Positions 45,505 through 56,229 of a DNA stretch of 64,000 nucleotides are shown here, in pieces. Below the pieces are notes generated by a model. The model searched no databases. It was not told where the DNA came from and saw only the letters and a program-made list of their open reading frames with translations. The translations under genes were made by a program, and so were the position numbers. Source of the DNA: Marasmius tenuissimus (lineage: Eukaryota; Basidiomycota; Agaricomycetes; Agaricales; Marasmiaceae); contig JAQOTA010000050.1 of NCBI GenBank assembly GCA_029532415.1, forward strand, positions 6,448,001 to 6,512,000. The letters run 5' to 3'. Each line of letters begins with the position of its first letter. Positions within the stretch are counted from its first letter, which is position 1.

Positions 45505-46542
45505 AGAGATTCAGCGTGCAACAGTGCTCTGCACATTTTAGCGGGAAATGGATGTTTTACTGTCTTTGGAATATCGTCTTTCGGCTCTACACCAATCCAC
45601 CCGTTGAAATTCTATTTCTCTCTCTTTCCCCCTATTTATTACTATAATGGATTTGTCAAGATGGAGATAAATGGTTTGCGATTCACGTACACTTATTCAC
45701 CTCCTCTTTCCATTTGATCTTGTATGTTGTGACTTGGTTGTTTTTGTAGTGTTCACGGTCTCCTAAGTAACAATAAAAACCTGCGCTTGGTCCCGTTTCG
45801 GACCTACTCCATCCCCACTTTCTCAGTTGTCGCCGGCTGGTGCCTACCAGTCTGGTCCTAGGTCTGGCTTTCCCATATCAATCGCTCACGAGCCTTTCTT
45901 GCTCCTCGGTAACGCCGACCAATCAATGTTCACCATCCAACGTATGATTTACCCTCTCTCTCACCACGTTATGGGTTTAAGCGATTCAGTAGTTAACGGC
46001 CTGTCCGTCGTTTCTGCACGCTTAACGGTTGTCAGCAGTATAGCCCGAGATACTGGGGATATATGCTGATTTGGTGAAGTGTTTGGCAATTTGGTATCAT
46101 CCCCTTGAGTGAGATACAGCTCACAGAGTCGATGTTCTAGGCGCCGTGTGTCCGGGATCGGGGGGATTAAAATTGTCGGGAACCGAGTTAAGCAGTGTTA
46201 TGGGTGATTGTGCGTTCCAAATGTTGCAATTGGCAACAACATTGCCATCACGCCTAATTATCTCATTTCTATTCCATCAAATAGGACGACATCTCCTCGA
46301 CGACTCACCCGTATTCAAGTTGCCCGACCCCAAGTATTTCTACAAGAGTCGCACTCAGTGTATCTGGCGCAACAATCCCATCATTCCTGACATCTACGCT
46401 AACGAAAGGCACGACCGTCGTAACCACGACTGATACAAAATCACAGGTGAGCTATCAAACTTGCTCTCTTGTAGGAGACGGAAATTACGGCTGTGTTTAG
46501 GAGCTTTCAAAGTTAAGACCAACATCGTTTGCAACAACCTAA
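45505..46542. repeat. Y-type sequence downstream of copy C
   Basis: Parallels 62481-63520 downstream of F. Paired open pieces end NERHDRRNHD before a stop in both (near 46430 and 63405). They contain related segments such as SGTELSS, but in broken frames. This may be an old pseudogene. I could not assign a product. Confidence 0.45.
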
Positions 46543-46741
46543 CACAGCGGGATTTTGGATGTCAACTCGCCCTTTGTGGTGTGATGTCAACACGGTTAAC
46601 ACGTCGTTCTCCACTCGGAAATTGAATGGGGACCAGGGTAAACCTGACCAAAAATCAAGGGGACAACGACTAGACAAGTGTGTGTTGACCGTGTTGACAT
46701 CACACCACAAAGGGCGAGTTGACATCCAAAATCCCGCCGTG
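46543..46741. mobile_element. Harbinger-like MITE, 199 bp
   Basis: Inverted ends of about 58 bases differ at only two or three positions: the left begins CACAGCGGGATTTTGGATGT and the complement of the right begins CACGGCGGGATTTTGGATGT. The element is flanked by TAA on both sides (46540-46542 and 46742-46744), the 3-bp target preference of PIF/Harbinger elements. The matching place beside copy F (near 63515, CGACCTACACTACTAC) lacks it. It has no coding capacity. Confidence 0.8.
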
Positions 46742-48980
46742 TAAACCACTACAGCGCACGGCTTCGTGGTCACTGATGTAGTGACACCCGTAATAGACAA
46801 TGGTACCATTATAACCTGGTAGATCACCCTCCTATTGAGTACAATTCTTGTCGGGGCATTGGTTATTTATTGATGGTACGGCGTGGGGTAAAATCGGCAG
46901 TGACCGACGTTTCGGATCCCAGACATTTGGTCATGCAATAATTTGGGATAGGGTCGAATGAGGTGAATTGTTGAATAACTACACGACGACACCGTACTAT
47001 CAAGTTGATGATGACGAGGGATGGAGAATTTTATTGCTGAGTGTTATCGAGGCATGGTGAACAGCAGAAATTGAATTACGGAGCGATTCAGAAGGTGTAC
47101 GGGATTGTATCGACATTTTCATAGTATATCCATGTTCTTATGGTCGCTGTATGTATAGAACAGGTTCAAATACGCATCCGTTCTATGAATTAGAAAACGA
47201 GTGGTCAAGGTATGATTCAGTTGCCGTTGTTGAACTGCCAGCTAATCCTCCTCTGTCAATTCTAGTCCGAGCGACGTGGAAGGACAATGGAGGCCAAAAG
47301 CTCTATAGCCTGAGCATACCAAAAAGAAGAGGATCGAGTGGCCTCAAACGAAGTGAGTCGCCACCGCCAACGCCAACGCCACAGCACTAGCATTTGAAAT
47401 TTATCGCAAGTCGTGAGGCTTAACACATTAGTATACCTGTAGTTCCCAAAGTTGAGTACGTAGTAATGTACCATATGTTGTGCTCGTTCGGAAATTTTTT
47501 TGGGCAAGCAGGGTGGACGGGACTGTCGCCAACATGTCTATCAAGATAGCACTTCGGAGGAGGAAGGCGCTCGGATGTTGTTACACCTGACGTCCCTGAA
47601 GAGTAGAGATGGATAGCCATCATTATGGTGGGGATTGGGTCACGTTGCTGAGGTGTATCCCAGCTCATATATATATCGGTGGTCGGAAAAGTGCAGAAAA
47701 TACCAAGGACCGGATCCCACAGGTTCAACAAACAGTGGTGCATTAACAATCTGACCAATTTCCAGGAAAGGTCACATTGTGTTGAGTCTCGAGGGTGAGC
47801 TTTCCGTAGTCTGTTATGGTGTACTTCAAGATCTCATTCTTCTAGTGCTTGAAAGACTAAAGATCGCGACAGCCAGCGTACAAAAGTTCAACCTTGTAAC
47901 GGAAATTTGCTGTCAGCGGGCCAAACTACTTGATCCATCTTGATGATAGAGCCTGTAAGTAAGTGTCGACCCCCTGAAAGTAACGGTCAGGTTCATTTTC
48001 CTTCAATTACGGTATCAATGCACATGCAATCCCCCAATGATCCCTGTCCAGATTCAACGAATGAACTTTTGAAATCAGCTGGAAGCCATGAACCATGCTC
48101 GTGCCCGAATCACGTCCCCTAGCGCTGCACTGAGGGAGCGCAAAACCTTACCTCAAGAGAGTCGTGGGAACGTGGAGATAAATGATCATGGGATTTGCAA
48201 TGCCGGTCTTCGGAGCCGAAGCCGGGACGCGGGTTGCCTTTCGACCACCACGACCATCACAGCACTAATCCTCCCCTCCCTTGAACGTTGAACGTGCACA
48301 TCCGTGGACCTCTATTCATTCGTTTGGAGTCCTTCTATTGGTCCTTGCACTTATGTTTTGTAGCTCTCCTTTCGACCTCTATGGCTCACTGGGCGTGACT
48401 TCTCACGTCAACTACCAAAAAACGCAACGAGGCCTCAGTGTACTCTTAGTTTCCGCATCCTACGAAGGGATTTAAGGAGAAAAGGGTCTGTGCTGTATGT
48501 TTAAGGGTCTAGAGGTACGTCATGTCCGTTTCCGGCTCTCATTCCATCTTCATAACTGTGTTCGACCGTTTCCTTCCAGCAAAGATGTACCTACACCCAT
48601 CTTCATGTTGACCACTTCAGTGTAAACATCGAACTCTGCTATCTGCTTGACTGCCTAGCTCACATTTCTCTGTTCAAATGACCCCCTCGTTACGTCTACC
48701 GCTACCGACAAAGATCAAACTCAGTAGCCAATTCACGGTTACCAACGCCGCTCTCAAGTCCTCCACCTGTCAGTACACCTTTAGGAATTCGAAATCTTGG
48801 ATGTCGATATCGGCTCCCCACCTCTGACGCTCCATCAAACACCCACTAGTCTGCGCTGGATTCTAAGTTTACCCTCAGCCTCTTTGGGTCACTGGCGGCC
48901 CTCGCATGATTACAACTCGTCTTCACCTGGCACTATTCCTCCTGCTTCCTGCTCTGGCAGAAGTTCATATTCTCCCGAGT
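46742..48980. other. Mosaic repeat region with decayed tRNA-Trp
   Basis: 46742-46960 matches 63530-63745. At 47151-47390 an open frame with a proline-rich end (SESPPPTPTPQH) has no recognised relative and is doubtful. At about 48037-48110 a badly decayed tRNA-Trp remains (TGATCCCTGTCCAGATTCAA). From 48190 the sequence follows the A-B block interior (GAGCCGAAGCCGGGACGCGG, CCCTTGAACGTTGAACGTGC, then 48360-48980 similar to 32850-33380) without a copia insertion and without the peptide gene. It stops where inverted type II sequence starts. Confidence 0.5.
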
Positions 48981-49915
48981 CAATGATATGTCAAGGGGTA
49001 CTCGATTTGCTGGAATGGAGAGCCTAAAAAGGCATATAGTAACCTACAGCTGTGATAATTCGCGAGCCCATAACTCCCAGGGTAAGGGCTCCGGTAGCAA
49101 GCTGTAGCCCGTAAGTTGTAACACAAGTTGAGAAGCTTACGACGGATCGAATGGTCTTTGACTAAAGTTGACGAGTACAAACTCGTCCTCTCTGCATGTG
49201 TTGACTGCGGTTATCGGTGAGTAGCATTTATTTTATGTCGGATCCGTTTATTAACCGCGTTTAATTGAAGCAAGAATGTACCAGACAATATCAGAACCTA
49301 ACCGATGGTGTTTTCAGATACATTTCGATCACAGCCCGAGAAGCGGTCGCTTGCGCCATACGGTAGGATATCCAGTCCACAATCTATCGATGTGAGGGAA
49401 ACTCCTGTCTGCCATATTGCAGTGTTTAGTCGACTGGTAAGTCCTCCGTTGTACACCTTGTCATATCACATATCAACGGTCTTAAACTACCCTGACCCCA
49501 CTCTACTCGTGGTCTAGTCCTTCTTGAGCACTACTGAAAGAGCGCACAGCAGCCCCGACCAGTGACAGTGGATATGGTTGATCTACGGCGGTGGAAGGAA
49601 GACTTCGACGTCCACGGCTCATTTCGGGCAACTCCCTGTTGTGTAGCCCTCAAGAGAAATGAAGGTGATGCCGCGAACGCCTCGATGAACATCTGTGTTT
49701 TCTTCAGGCTTTCGCTTTCTCCAACCGCTAAAGGCTCACCAGTACTGTCAGGTTCCCTCAGGCACCTTCGAAGGCATACGAAATCAATTTGACTCAGATC
49801 GACAGGTCCGCTAACAGCTTGAGATCGAACTCGAATCGAGGCCTGCGCTCGGGTGTTCATCGCATTTATCTCGAAAAAAATAACAAATCAATCTAGAAGC
49901 ATACCTTGTGAGACA
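48981..49915. repeat. Inverted type II segment
   Basis: The reverse complement of this stretch matches the type II flanks of G, B and E (GACAGGAGTTT near 49410 on the minus strand; TTATTTTTTTCGAGATA near 49880). It joins directly to type I sequence of copy D about 200 bases before a family gene would be expected to begin. It therefore marks a rearrangement junction. Confidence 0.55.
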
Positions 49916-50223
49916 TAGAACCTAGCTTCCGACATGAGCTCTCGAAAAGGAGGGACATAATGTCAACGGCAAGCATTCGTATTCCCGTCATCATTCGGAA
50001 TGAAAAATGAAGGGCCATTACCCCTCAGCATGCCAATCTAGATTCTATATGAGCGAGTACCATTCTAAGTCCACGAGATGTTCAGTGGCACTGAGCTGGA
50101 CTTTGTGATAGCGAGACTAAAAAGTCAGATAGGAACTACAGTTCAATATTTTGCGAGTTCACAAACTCTGGGGCAAAGGTATCCGGAATCTTTGTCAAAT
50201 TAAGCGATAGAATGCCGTTCCCA

Positions 50224-50544
50224 CATCAGTAACCCGCGAAATAACCGTTTACGACCGTTTATGACCGGTACCGGTTCACCGGTTGGGCCCTGAACGGCTG
50301 GGTCTAAAATCCCACCGGCTGTATTTTTGGTAAACAAAAGTGAGTTTCGGGCGAATTTTTGATTACATACTTCTTCACTCAGAGTATAAACACTCTTTGG
50401 AGGTCTTTTAGATAACTATCTCACATGAGGTAGGACGTTGAAAGCTCGTGATGAACCGAATTTTCTGGCCGGTGAGCCCGCCACCCTGAGAGACCGGCTC
50501 AAGTGCCAAGAACGGCCTCCGGGAAAAGCTGCACTTTGCTGATG
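50224..50544. mobile_element. 321-bp insertion with short inverted ends
   Basis: CATCAGTAA at the left and the complement of TTGCTGATG at the right form 9-base imperfect inverted ends. The copies beside A (19290, GTTCCCAGTGGACACTG), C and F run through this point uninterrupted. Comparison suggests duplication of CA. The inside is noncoding and contains ACCGGTACCGGTTCACCGGT. Probably a MITE of unknown superfamily. Confidence 0.6.
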
Positions 50545-51553
50545 CAGTGGACACTGACTAACTTTGAAGATACCAAGAATATCATACATGGGTCATTCGA
50601 CGCCCTTGATCGGACGATTTACTTCCACAGTATACCCATATTCTCCGCATATATCACGATTCACTGCGGCCACCAATGAGCGGTGTCTGTGCGACGTTCA
50701 TCCTGTTGAATCGTTTCTAGCGTACCCATGTTTGCCTCGGAACTGAAGAATGTACAGGACATGACAGAACTCAATATGTGAGTTTTTCGGATATATCCCA
50801 ATCGCGGCCTGGGGAGCGGTTGCATGCGGTAAACAGGAGAATCTAGAGTCCAAATTCTATCAATGCGTTTACGAGAGGAACTCCCGTCCACGAGTATATC
50901 ACGTTGTTGAGACGACTGGTAAGCCTTCTTACTTCACAAAGTAGGTAGCTCATAGTGATTATTCTCGTCCATCACAATATCTTCACAGGGCCTCCTTGTG
51001 AGCAGTCAAAGCACCGCATGAGAGTATGCCACAACTATTTACATAACTGATGACAGTGCATTAGACAACTCGATGCATCGGTAGTGAGAGAAGACCTTGC
51101 GGCCCTCACGAATGACTCGGAAAGTTCACGTCCTGGATTTTTCTAGAAGCATGTGGTAGACGCCACAAACGCCTCAGTGAAGGCAAGTCCAGACCCTCTC
51201 TGTTTTCTTCGGGTTTTCAATGTCTCCGAATGCTAATAGTGTGTCAGTTCGCTCGGATGTAATATGTACACGGAAGTCAATTGAATTTAGATCGACGGTG
51301 GCGCCAACTCAGCTCAAGCGGAGGGTTGACTCCTGTAATCCGACCCGATGTCAGGAATTCATAGCGCGGATTTCGAAGATATTCCAATATATGTTGTACA
51401 ACCACAAAGGTAACGGAGATGGTGTGACAGAGTTCCCAAGGTTCAAGGGGGTATAAAAGCCTCACTCGCATCCCTGGTCTTTCTCCAGCTCTCACAAGCT
51501 TCTCCAGTCAATTTCAATCTTCTTAACCCTCTCAACTCCTTAAAACTACTATC

Positions 51554-52124
51554 ATGCCCATTGTCAACAAAGGCGACGTTCTCCTCGTTCCCTCCACCGC
51601 CGATGAAGCCAAGCAACGTATCAAACTCGAGTGGCAGCAGTCGGGCACACGCACTGCCGAGTACTACGCTCTTGTCGCTAAGAACAAGAGTCAAGGTCTG
51701 TCCTTTCCCTGATCATGTCTGCAGAGTGCTGATCCGAGTCACAGGTAACGGAGAAGTCCCCTTCTTCTGCCAAGTCGAGTGGTTCAACGCAGACAACCTC
51801 AGCAAGAAGAATGCGGACGGGTACTACGAAGTCACCATTAGCGACAAGCACCAGTATGGTCAAAAGAACAAGAACGGTGACAACCGATGGGTCGCGTTCC
51901 ACGAGAAAAGCCGCGGAATGTATCAAGTATGTAACTGCCTTGTTTGATGCACGAGTCCAATTGCTCATATTCTGGTCGACCTTTAGCACCGCTTTGTCGA
52001 GACGATCTACACTAAGGGTGGGGACCTTGTTGGGAAAGTGGCGGGGTTGTTGGGCTACCCTATTGGCAGCGTCGCCTTCGACACGCTCAAGAGTCTCTTC
52101 GGCGACTATCTTCACACTTTCTAA
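51554..52124 (+). CDS. Seven-copy family protein, copy D
   Basis: Exons 51554-51695, 51745-51926 and 51987-52124, intact, 153 residues, ending with TAA instead of TGA. The type I promoter has TATAAAAG at 51452-51459. Its downstream sequence (Y type) equals that of copy B inverted, so D is the left border of the D-E block whose interior is flipped relative to A-B. Confidence 0.85.
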
Positions 52125-53895
52125 AGTGATTCCGCGTGGATTAGTGCTCTGCAAATTATAGCAGGAAATGGATGTTTTGCTGTCTTTGGAATATTGTCTT
52201 TTGGTTCCCCCCTCCACAAATCTCTTTATTGAAACCTTCTCTTTCTCTCTCTTTCCTTCTCTTTATTGCTATAATGGATTTGTCAAGATGGAGCTAGATG
52301 GTTTGCGATTCACATACACTTACTCACCTCCCCTTTCCATTTGATGTTGTATGTTGTGACTCGGTTGTTTTTGTGGTGTTCACGGTCTCCTAAGTTAGAA
52401 TTAAACACTGCGCTTGGTCCCGTTTTGGACCTCCTCTATCCCCACTTTCTCAGTTGTCGCCGGCTGGTGCCTAACAGTCTGGTCCTAGGTCTGGTTTTCC
52501 CATATTACTCACTCACGAGCCTTCCTTGCTCCTCGGTAACGTCGACCAATCAATGTTCACCATCCAACGTACAATTTGCCCTCCCTCCCACCACGTTACG
52601 GGCTTGAGCGATCCAGTCGTCGACGAACTATCCGTCGTTTTCACACGCCTACAACTGGAAATAGATATTTTATCATTTTGGGAATATCGTCTCTTGATTC
52701 TCCCCTCCATACAAACCTGTCTATCAAAATCGTCCTTTTCTCTCACTTTTCTTCTTCATCACGGCAGACTAGTCAAGATAAATCTGAAGAGTATACGGGT
52801 TTACGGGTTACAGTACACGTACACTTACTCAGTCCCCAGTTCTATCTAATACTGTTACCGTTTCGAGTACTTTTATAGGGTTCACCGACTCGGAAATAAA
52901 TACTAAATCTGCGTTTTATCCCATTTTGGATCTACTTTTATCCAGGTCTTGGTTCCATTTCCAACTCGTCGCCGGCCGGCGTTCAAATGGTTACTATTCA
53001 CCGGTCCAGTTCAATTTCTCAGAACTAATCTTGTGATTTGTGGTGTGGGTTGGCAAGAACTAGCTGTTGCCTGCTAAGACGGTACGAGTCCACCAATTGT
53101 ATTATTCAGTCTACAACCGTGGGACTATAGCAAGCTCAATGGACTCGGAACTTGTGTCGTAACTGGATAGAAATTGTTGTGGTCAAAGTTCAAACGAAGT
53201 TAGTGACAACCTCTCGGGGAATCTGAACACAGCCAAAGTTTCGTTGTACGATGACAGGCGCTCCGACATGCCGGCCACCTACAGTTCGGTTGTAACGTAC
53301 AAAAGAAGCTAAACGAGACCATTGAGCCAGAACACCCCCAGGATAACAGATATACTGGTAGGGTATCTTAAGTAATGGCTCAAGCCGAATCAGGGGTCGA
53401 GAGCAGAGTTGGGGGACAAGCCATAACAGAAAGAGGGCAGGAGAAACGGGACGAAAAAGGACGACTCACGATTTTGCTTAGCCGAGATCCAAGCAACAAT
53501 CAGAGAAGACTCGGAGAACCTATAATGATCTACATCTCGTCGTTTACTTCATGTGGCCAATTCTAGCGACGAAGAACCTACACAGCAACAACGAGCAAGG
53601 GCCAGGAACACCAGAAGCCAGTCGGTGCCGCTTGCTCATTATTTTACTTCAGCATTGTCATTCAGAACTGAGACCCGAGGGTTGTAGCTACTGACCAAAA
53701 CAATTTCTTTTGGGTCACGTAAGTAGATTGCTCGTGAACACGGTATCAAAATTTTGCTGCCGCCACGAACCATAGGGGCATTGGTACGGGCTAAAGTAAT
53801 GACAGATCTTATGTTTGCGTGATAGACGACTCTACTCGCTTGAGAATCGGAATTCCCCACAGTATCAATCCCGAATCGGACACGGAAGAGCACAA
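52125..53895. repeat. Y-type sequence between copy D and the second peptide gene
   Basis: Inverted counterpart of 34223-37168 without the 1237-bp MULE-like insertion. The empty site is near 52465 (CGGCTGGTGCCTAACAGTCT). No gene is supported. Confidence 0.5.
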
Positions 53896-54222
53896 TCAAC
53901 GAATGTCGGCCAAGCGTCCGCCCGAACCTCTCTTCACAACTCCAAGACCAAGTAGGAGCGGGCCAATGACATGGTTGTTGATATCATCAAGCGGACCTGT
54001 GGGAGGAGATAGATTAGACCAGTATCTGAGGCAGACATTGAACGACATTGACTGTCAAATATACTCCTCGACGCGACACTGAAATGAAAGAGTCAGGGCC
54101 ATGAGTGTGGAAATAATCCTACAACTAACATACCTCGGGATATCTTTGCCATTGTTGGTTGTGAGGGGTAGGGCGATAGCTGGGAGAACCAAAGCCAGAA
54201 AAGCGACGAGTTTGACTTGCAT
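53896..54222 (-). CDS. Small secreted peptide precursor, second copy
   Basis: Inverted duplicate of 33896-34222 with the same three exons and a 67-residue product. The signal peptide differs at one residue (FLALVLPAIALPL instead of FLAMVLPAIALPL), and the KR site and GSGGRLADIR tail are unchanged. The TATA box is at 54275-54282. Both copies being open is compatible with either function or very recent duplication. Confidence 0.7.
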
Positions 54223-54282
54223 GTTGGGTGTTTTAGTGTGTTCTTGGGTTCTAAGGAGCAATATGGACGGTGCTCTTTTATA

Positions 54283-55519
54283 CCACCGTTCCCCCGCGTC
54301 TTGACGATCCCGGTAGCTTTGAAATTTGCTCGCTTCGTAGTCGCATCGGACCCGAAGGCTGTCACGCCACCCAAAGCCGACCGTCCCAAATCGAGAACAT
54401 AGGGCCGCAGAAGAGACGATAAGCTAGTGCAGAATTGGAAAAAAAAAGAAAGCAACTTGAAGAATGAATACAGTCAGCCGGGACCCCAGAAGATGATCAC
54501 GGGTGTTATTAAGATCGAGACATGAGGTTCGGTCAAGATGATTGAGGGTCTTTGTTTGGGGCGTAGCACGAGCGGAGAGTCCGATAAAGCAACGAAGACC
54601 GAATAGCAAGGGCAGGATTCATGGCACGGAGGGCCTATACACTTATTAAAAAACGGAGGGAGTGGCGTTATATGGCGCTACCTCTGCATGGATGAAGAGA
54701 CAACGAAGGCTTCAATGAATGCCATTCAGTAAGAGCAGGAGGAATGATGAAGATGAGTCATAGTCGGACGAGTGGGGGCCGATGGTCCGTGGAGGCTTAG
54801 GGTAAACTTGGAATCAGATGGGGATCAATACCGACTTCTAAGGTTTCAAATCGCTAAAGGTGTATTGAAGCAAAGAGCCGTAGTTGTATACAAGACTTAG
54901 GTTTGATCTTATCCGATTCGGTAGCACTAGGTCGAGGTGACGAGCGAGTGGTATGAACAGAGGAATGTGAATTGGGCAATCCCGCAGGTAGCAGAGGTGA
55001 GTGGTTGCAGATAGGCGGTCAACATGGGCGTAGGTACATCTTTGCTGGAGGAAAAAAGTCGCACGCAAACATGAAAATGGATTAAGAACCGGCACGCACG
55101 TACATCATGTACCTCTAAACCTATACTCATATCGCACAAACCCTATCCTCCCGATAGCCCCTCATAGGATGCGGAAACCAAGAGTTCACTGGGCTGCGTT
55201 GCGTTTTTTGGTAGTAGTTGCAAGAATTCACACCCAATTAACCGTACAGGGCGAAAGGAGAGCTATAGAAGAGAAGTTTTTGAGTGCCAATGAAAATGAC
55301 GAAAGACTCCAAATGGATAAATAGAGGCCCACCGGTGTTCACGTTCAACATTCAAGGGAGGAGAGGAACCGCGCAGTAAATGGTCGTGGTCGTCAAAAGC
55401 CAACCCGCGTCCCCACTGCGTCCCGGCTTCGGCTCCGAAACCCAGTATCCCATGATTAATTGATCTCCGCGGTCTCCGCGACCTACTCTGGGTAAGAATT
55501 CCATGCAACTTCTTGCAAC
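54283..55519. repeat. Inverted counterpart of 32843-33835 plus empty copia site
   Basis: Near-identical to the A-B block. At about 55275-55285 the sequence passes uninterrupted from GAGAAGTTTTTGAG into AGTGCCAATG, exactly where the copia element sits in the other block. 55340-55500 carries the CGGCTTCGGCTCCGAAACCC segment. Confidence 0.6.
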
Positions 55520-55610
55520 GATCCCTTAGCTCAGCGGTAGAGCATCTGATTCCAGTGACCATAGCGTCGAGGAATCCAGAAGGTCGTCCGTTCAATCCGG
55601 GCAGGGATCA
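55520..55610 (+). tRNA. tRNA-Trp (CCA) with intron
   Basis: GATCCCTTAGCTCAGCGG and GAGCATCTGATTCCAG, an intron of about 19 bases, then CCAGAAGGTCGTCCGTTCAA and AGGGATC with discriminator A. All seven acceptor pairs match. It is the inverted counterpart of 23388-23478. Confidence 0.85.
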
Positions 55611-55761
55611 CTAGTCCTCGATTGCCCGTGTATTTTTTACCGTGATTGAGGCAACGTGCTCATGTTGTGGTCTGCCCGTTGGGAATTGACACTTACTCTA
55701 CCCACATCATCCATCCATTCATCCAAGATCAAAAAAGGTCCATAAACAAACTTATAAACTT

Positions 55762-55810
55762 CCGCTACAGGGAATCGAGCCCTGGGCCATCGCGCTCCCA
55801 AGGATTTCGT
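55762..55810 (-). pseudogene. 3' half of a tRNA-Glu gene
   Basis: Inverted counterpart of 23195-23245, keeping the T-arm region (complement CAGGGCTCGATTCCCTG) and 3' acceptor strand only. Confidence 0.65.
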
Positions 55811-55973
55811 ACATGTGGCGAAGAAAAGGTTGGTGAGGATTGAGGAAGTCGAACGGCGGCGTGAATTGAGGTTGAGTATCATTCAAGTCGAACTGAATAT
55901 AACTACCCGAATGGCTTGGCGCGAGCAGGAATACTGGTTAGGTGATGTATGGGCCGCTCTCCAGCCTGGTTGG

Positions 55974-56064
55974 ATACAGCCAACTAGAAGAGCACAAAGT
56001 TGTAATTGGTTGCCTGAAATTTCTGTATCTTGGGGTCGCCTGTTCGAATCAGGCAGGTCGGATT
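55974..56064 (+). pseudogene. Decayed tRNA-Tyr
   Basis: Ends GTCGCCTGTTCGAATCAGGC followed by AGGTCGGA, like the gene at 9228-9336. The 5' half (GCCAACTAGAAGAGCAC) has lost the D-arm and acceptor pairing, and the anticodon stem AAAGT/TATCTT does not pair. Confidence 0.7.
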
Positions 56065-56229
56065 AGATCTTTCCACTCATGAACATTGTCAACCGCTACT
56101 GTCTGAACTGAATCTGCTTTGATTCGCGTGAGAACGAAAGGTCCTTTTTGTCGATGACGTGATCGCATCTCTCCTGAAACTGAACCATCACCATCTCCAC
56201 ATTCAAGTGCTATCCAAAGCCGGATAGAG

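Noticed and set aside
45827..46433. Possible genes downstream of C and F ending NERHDRRNHD
   Set aside because: The two copies disagree in frame and contain stops. At most they are an old pseudogene, so no coding feature is claimed.
47151..47390. 80-residue open frame with a proline-rich end
   Set aside because: There is no homolog-like motif and no second copy in the parallel F flank, so it was kept only as a remark in the region description.
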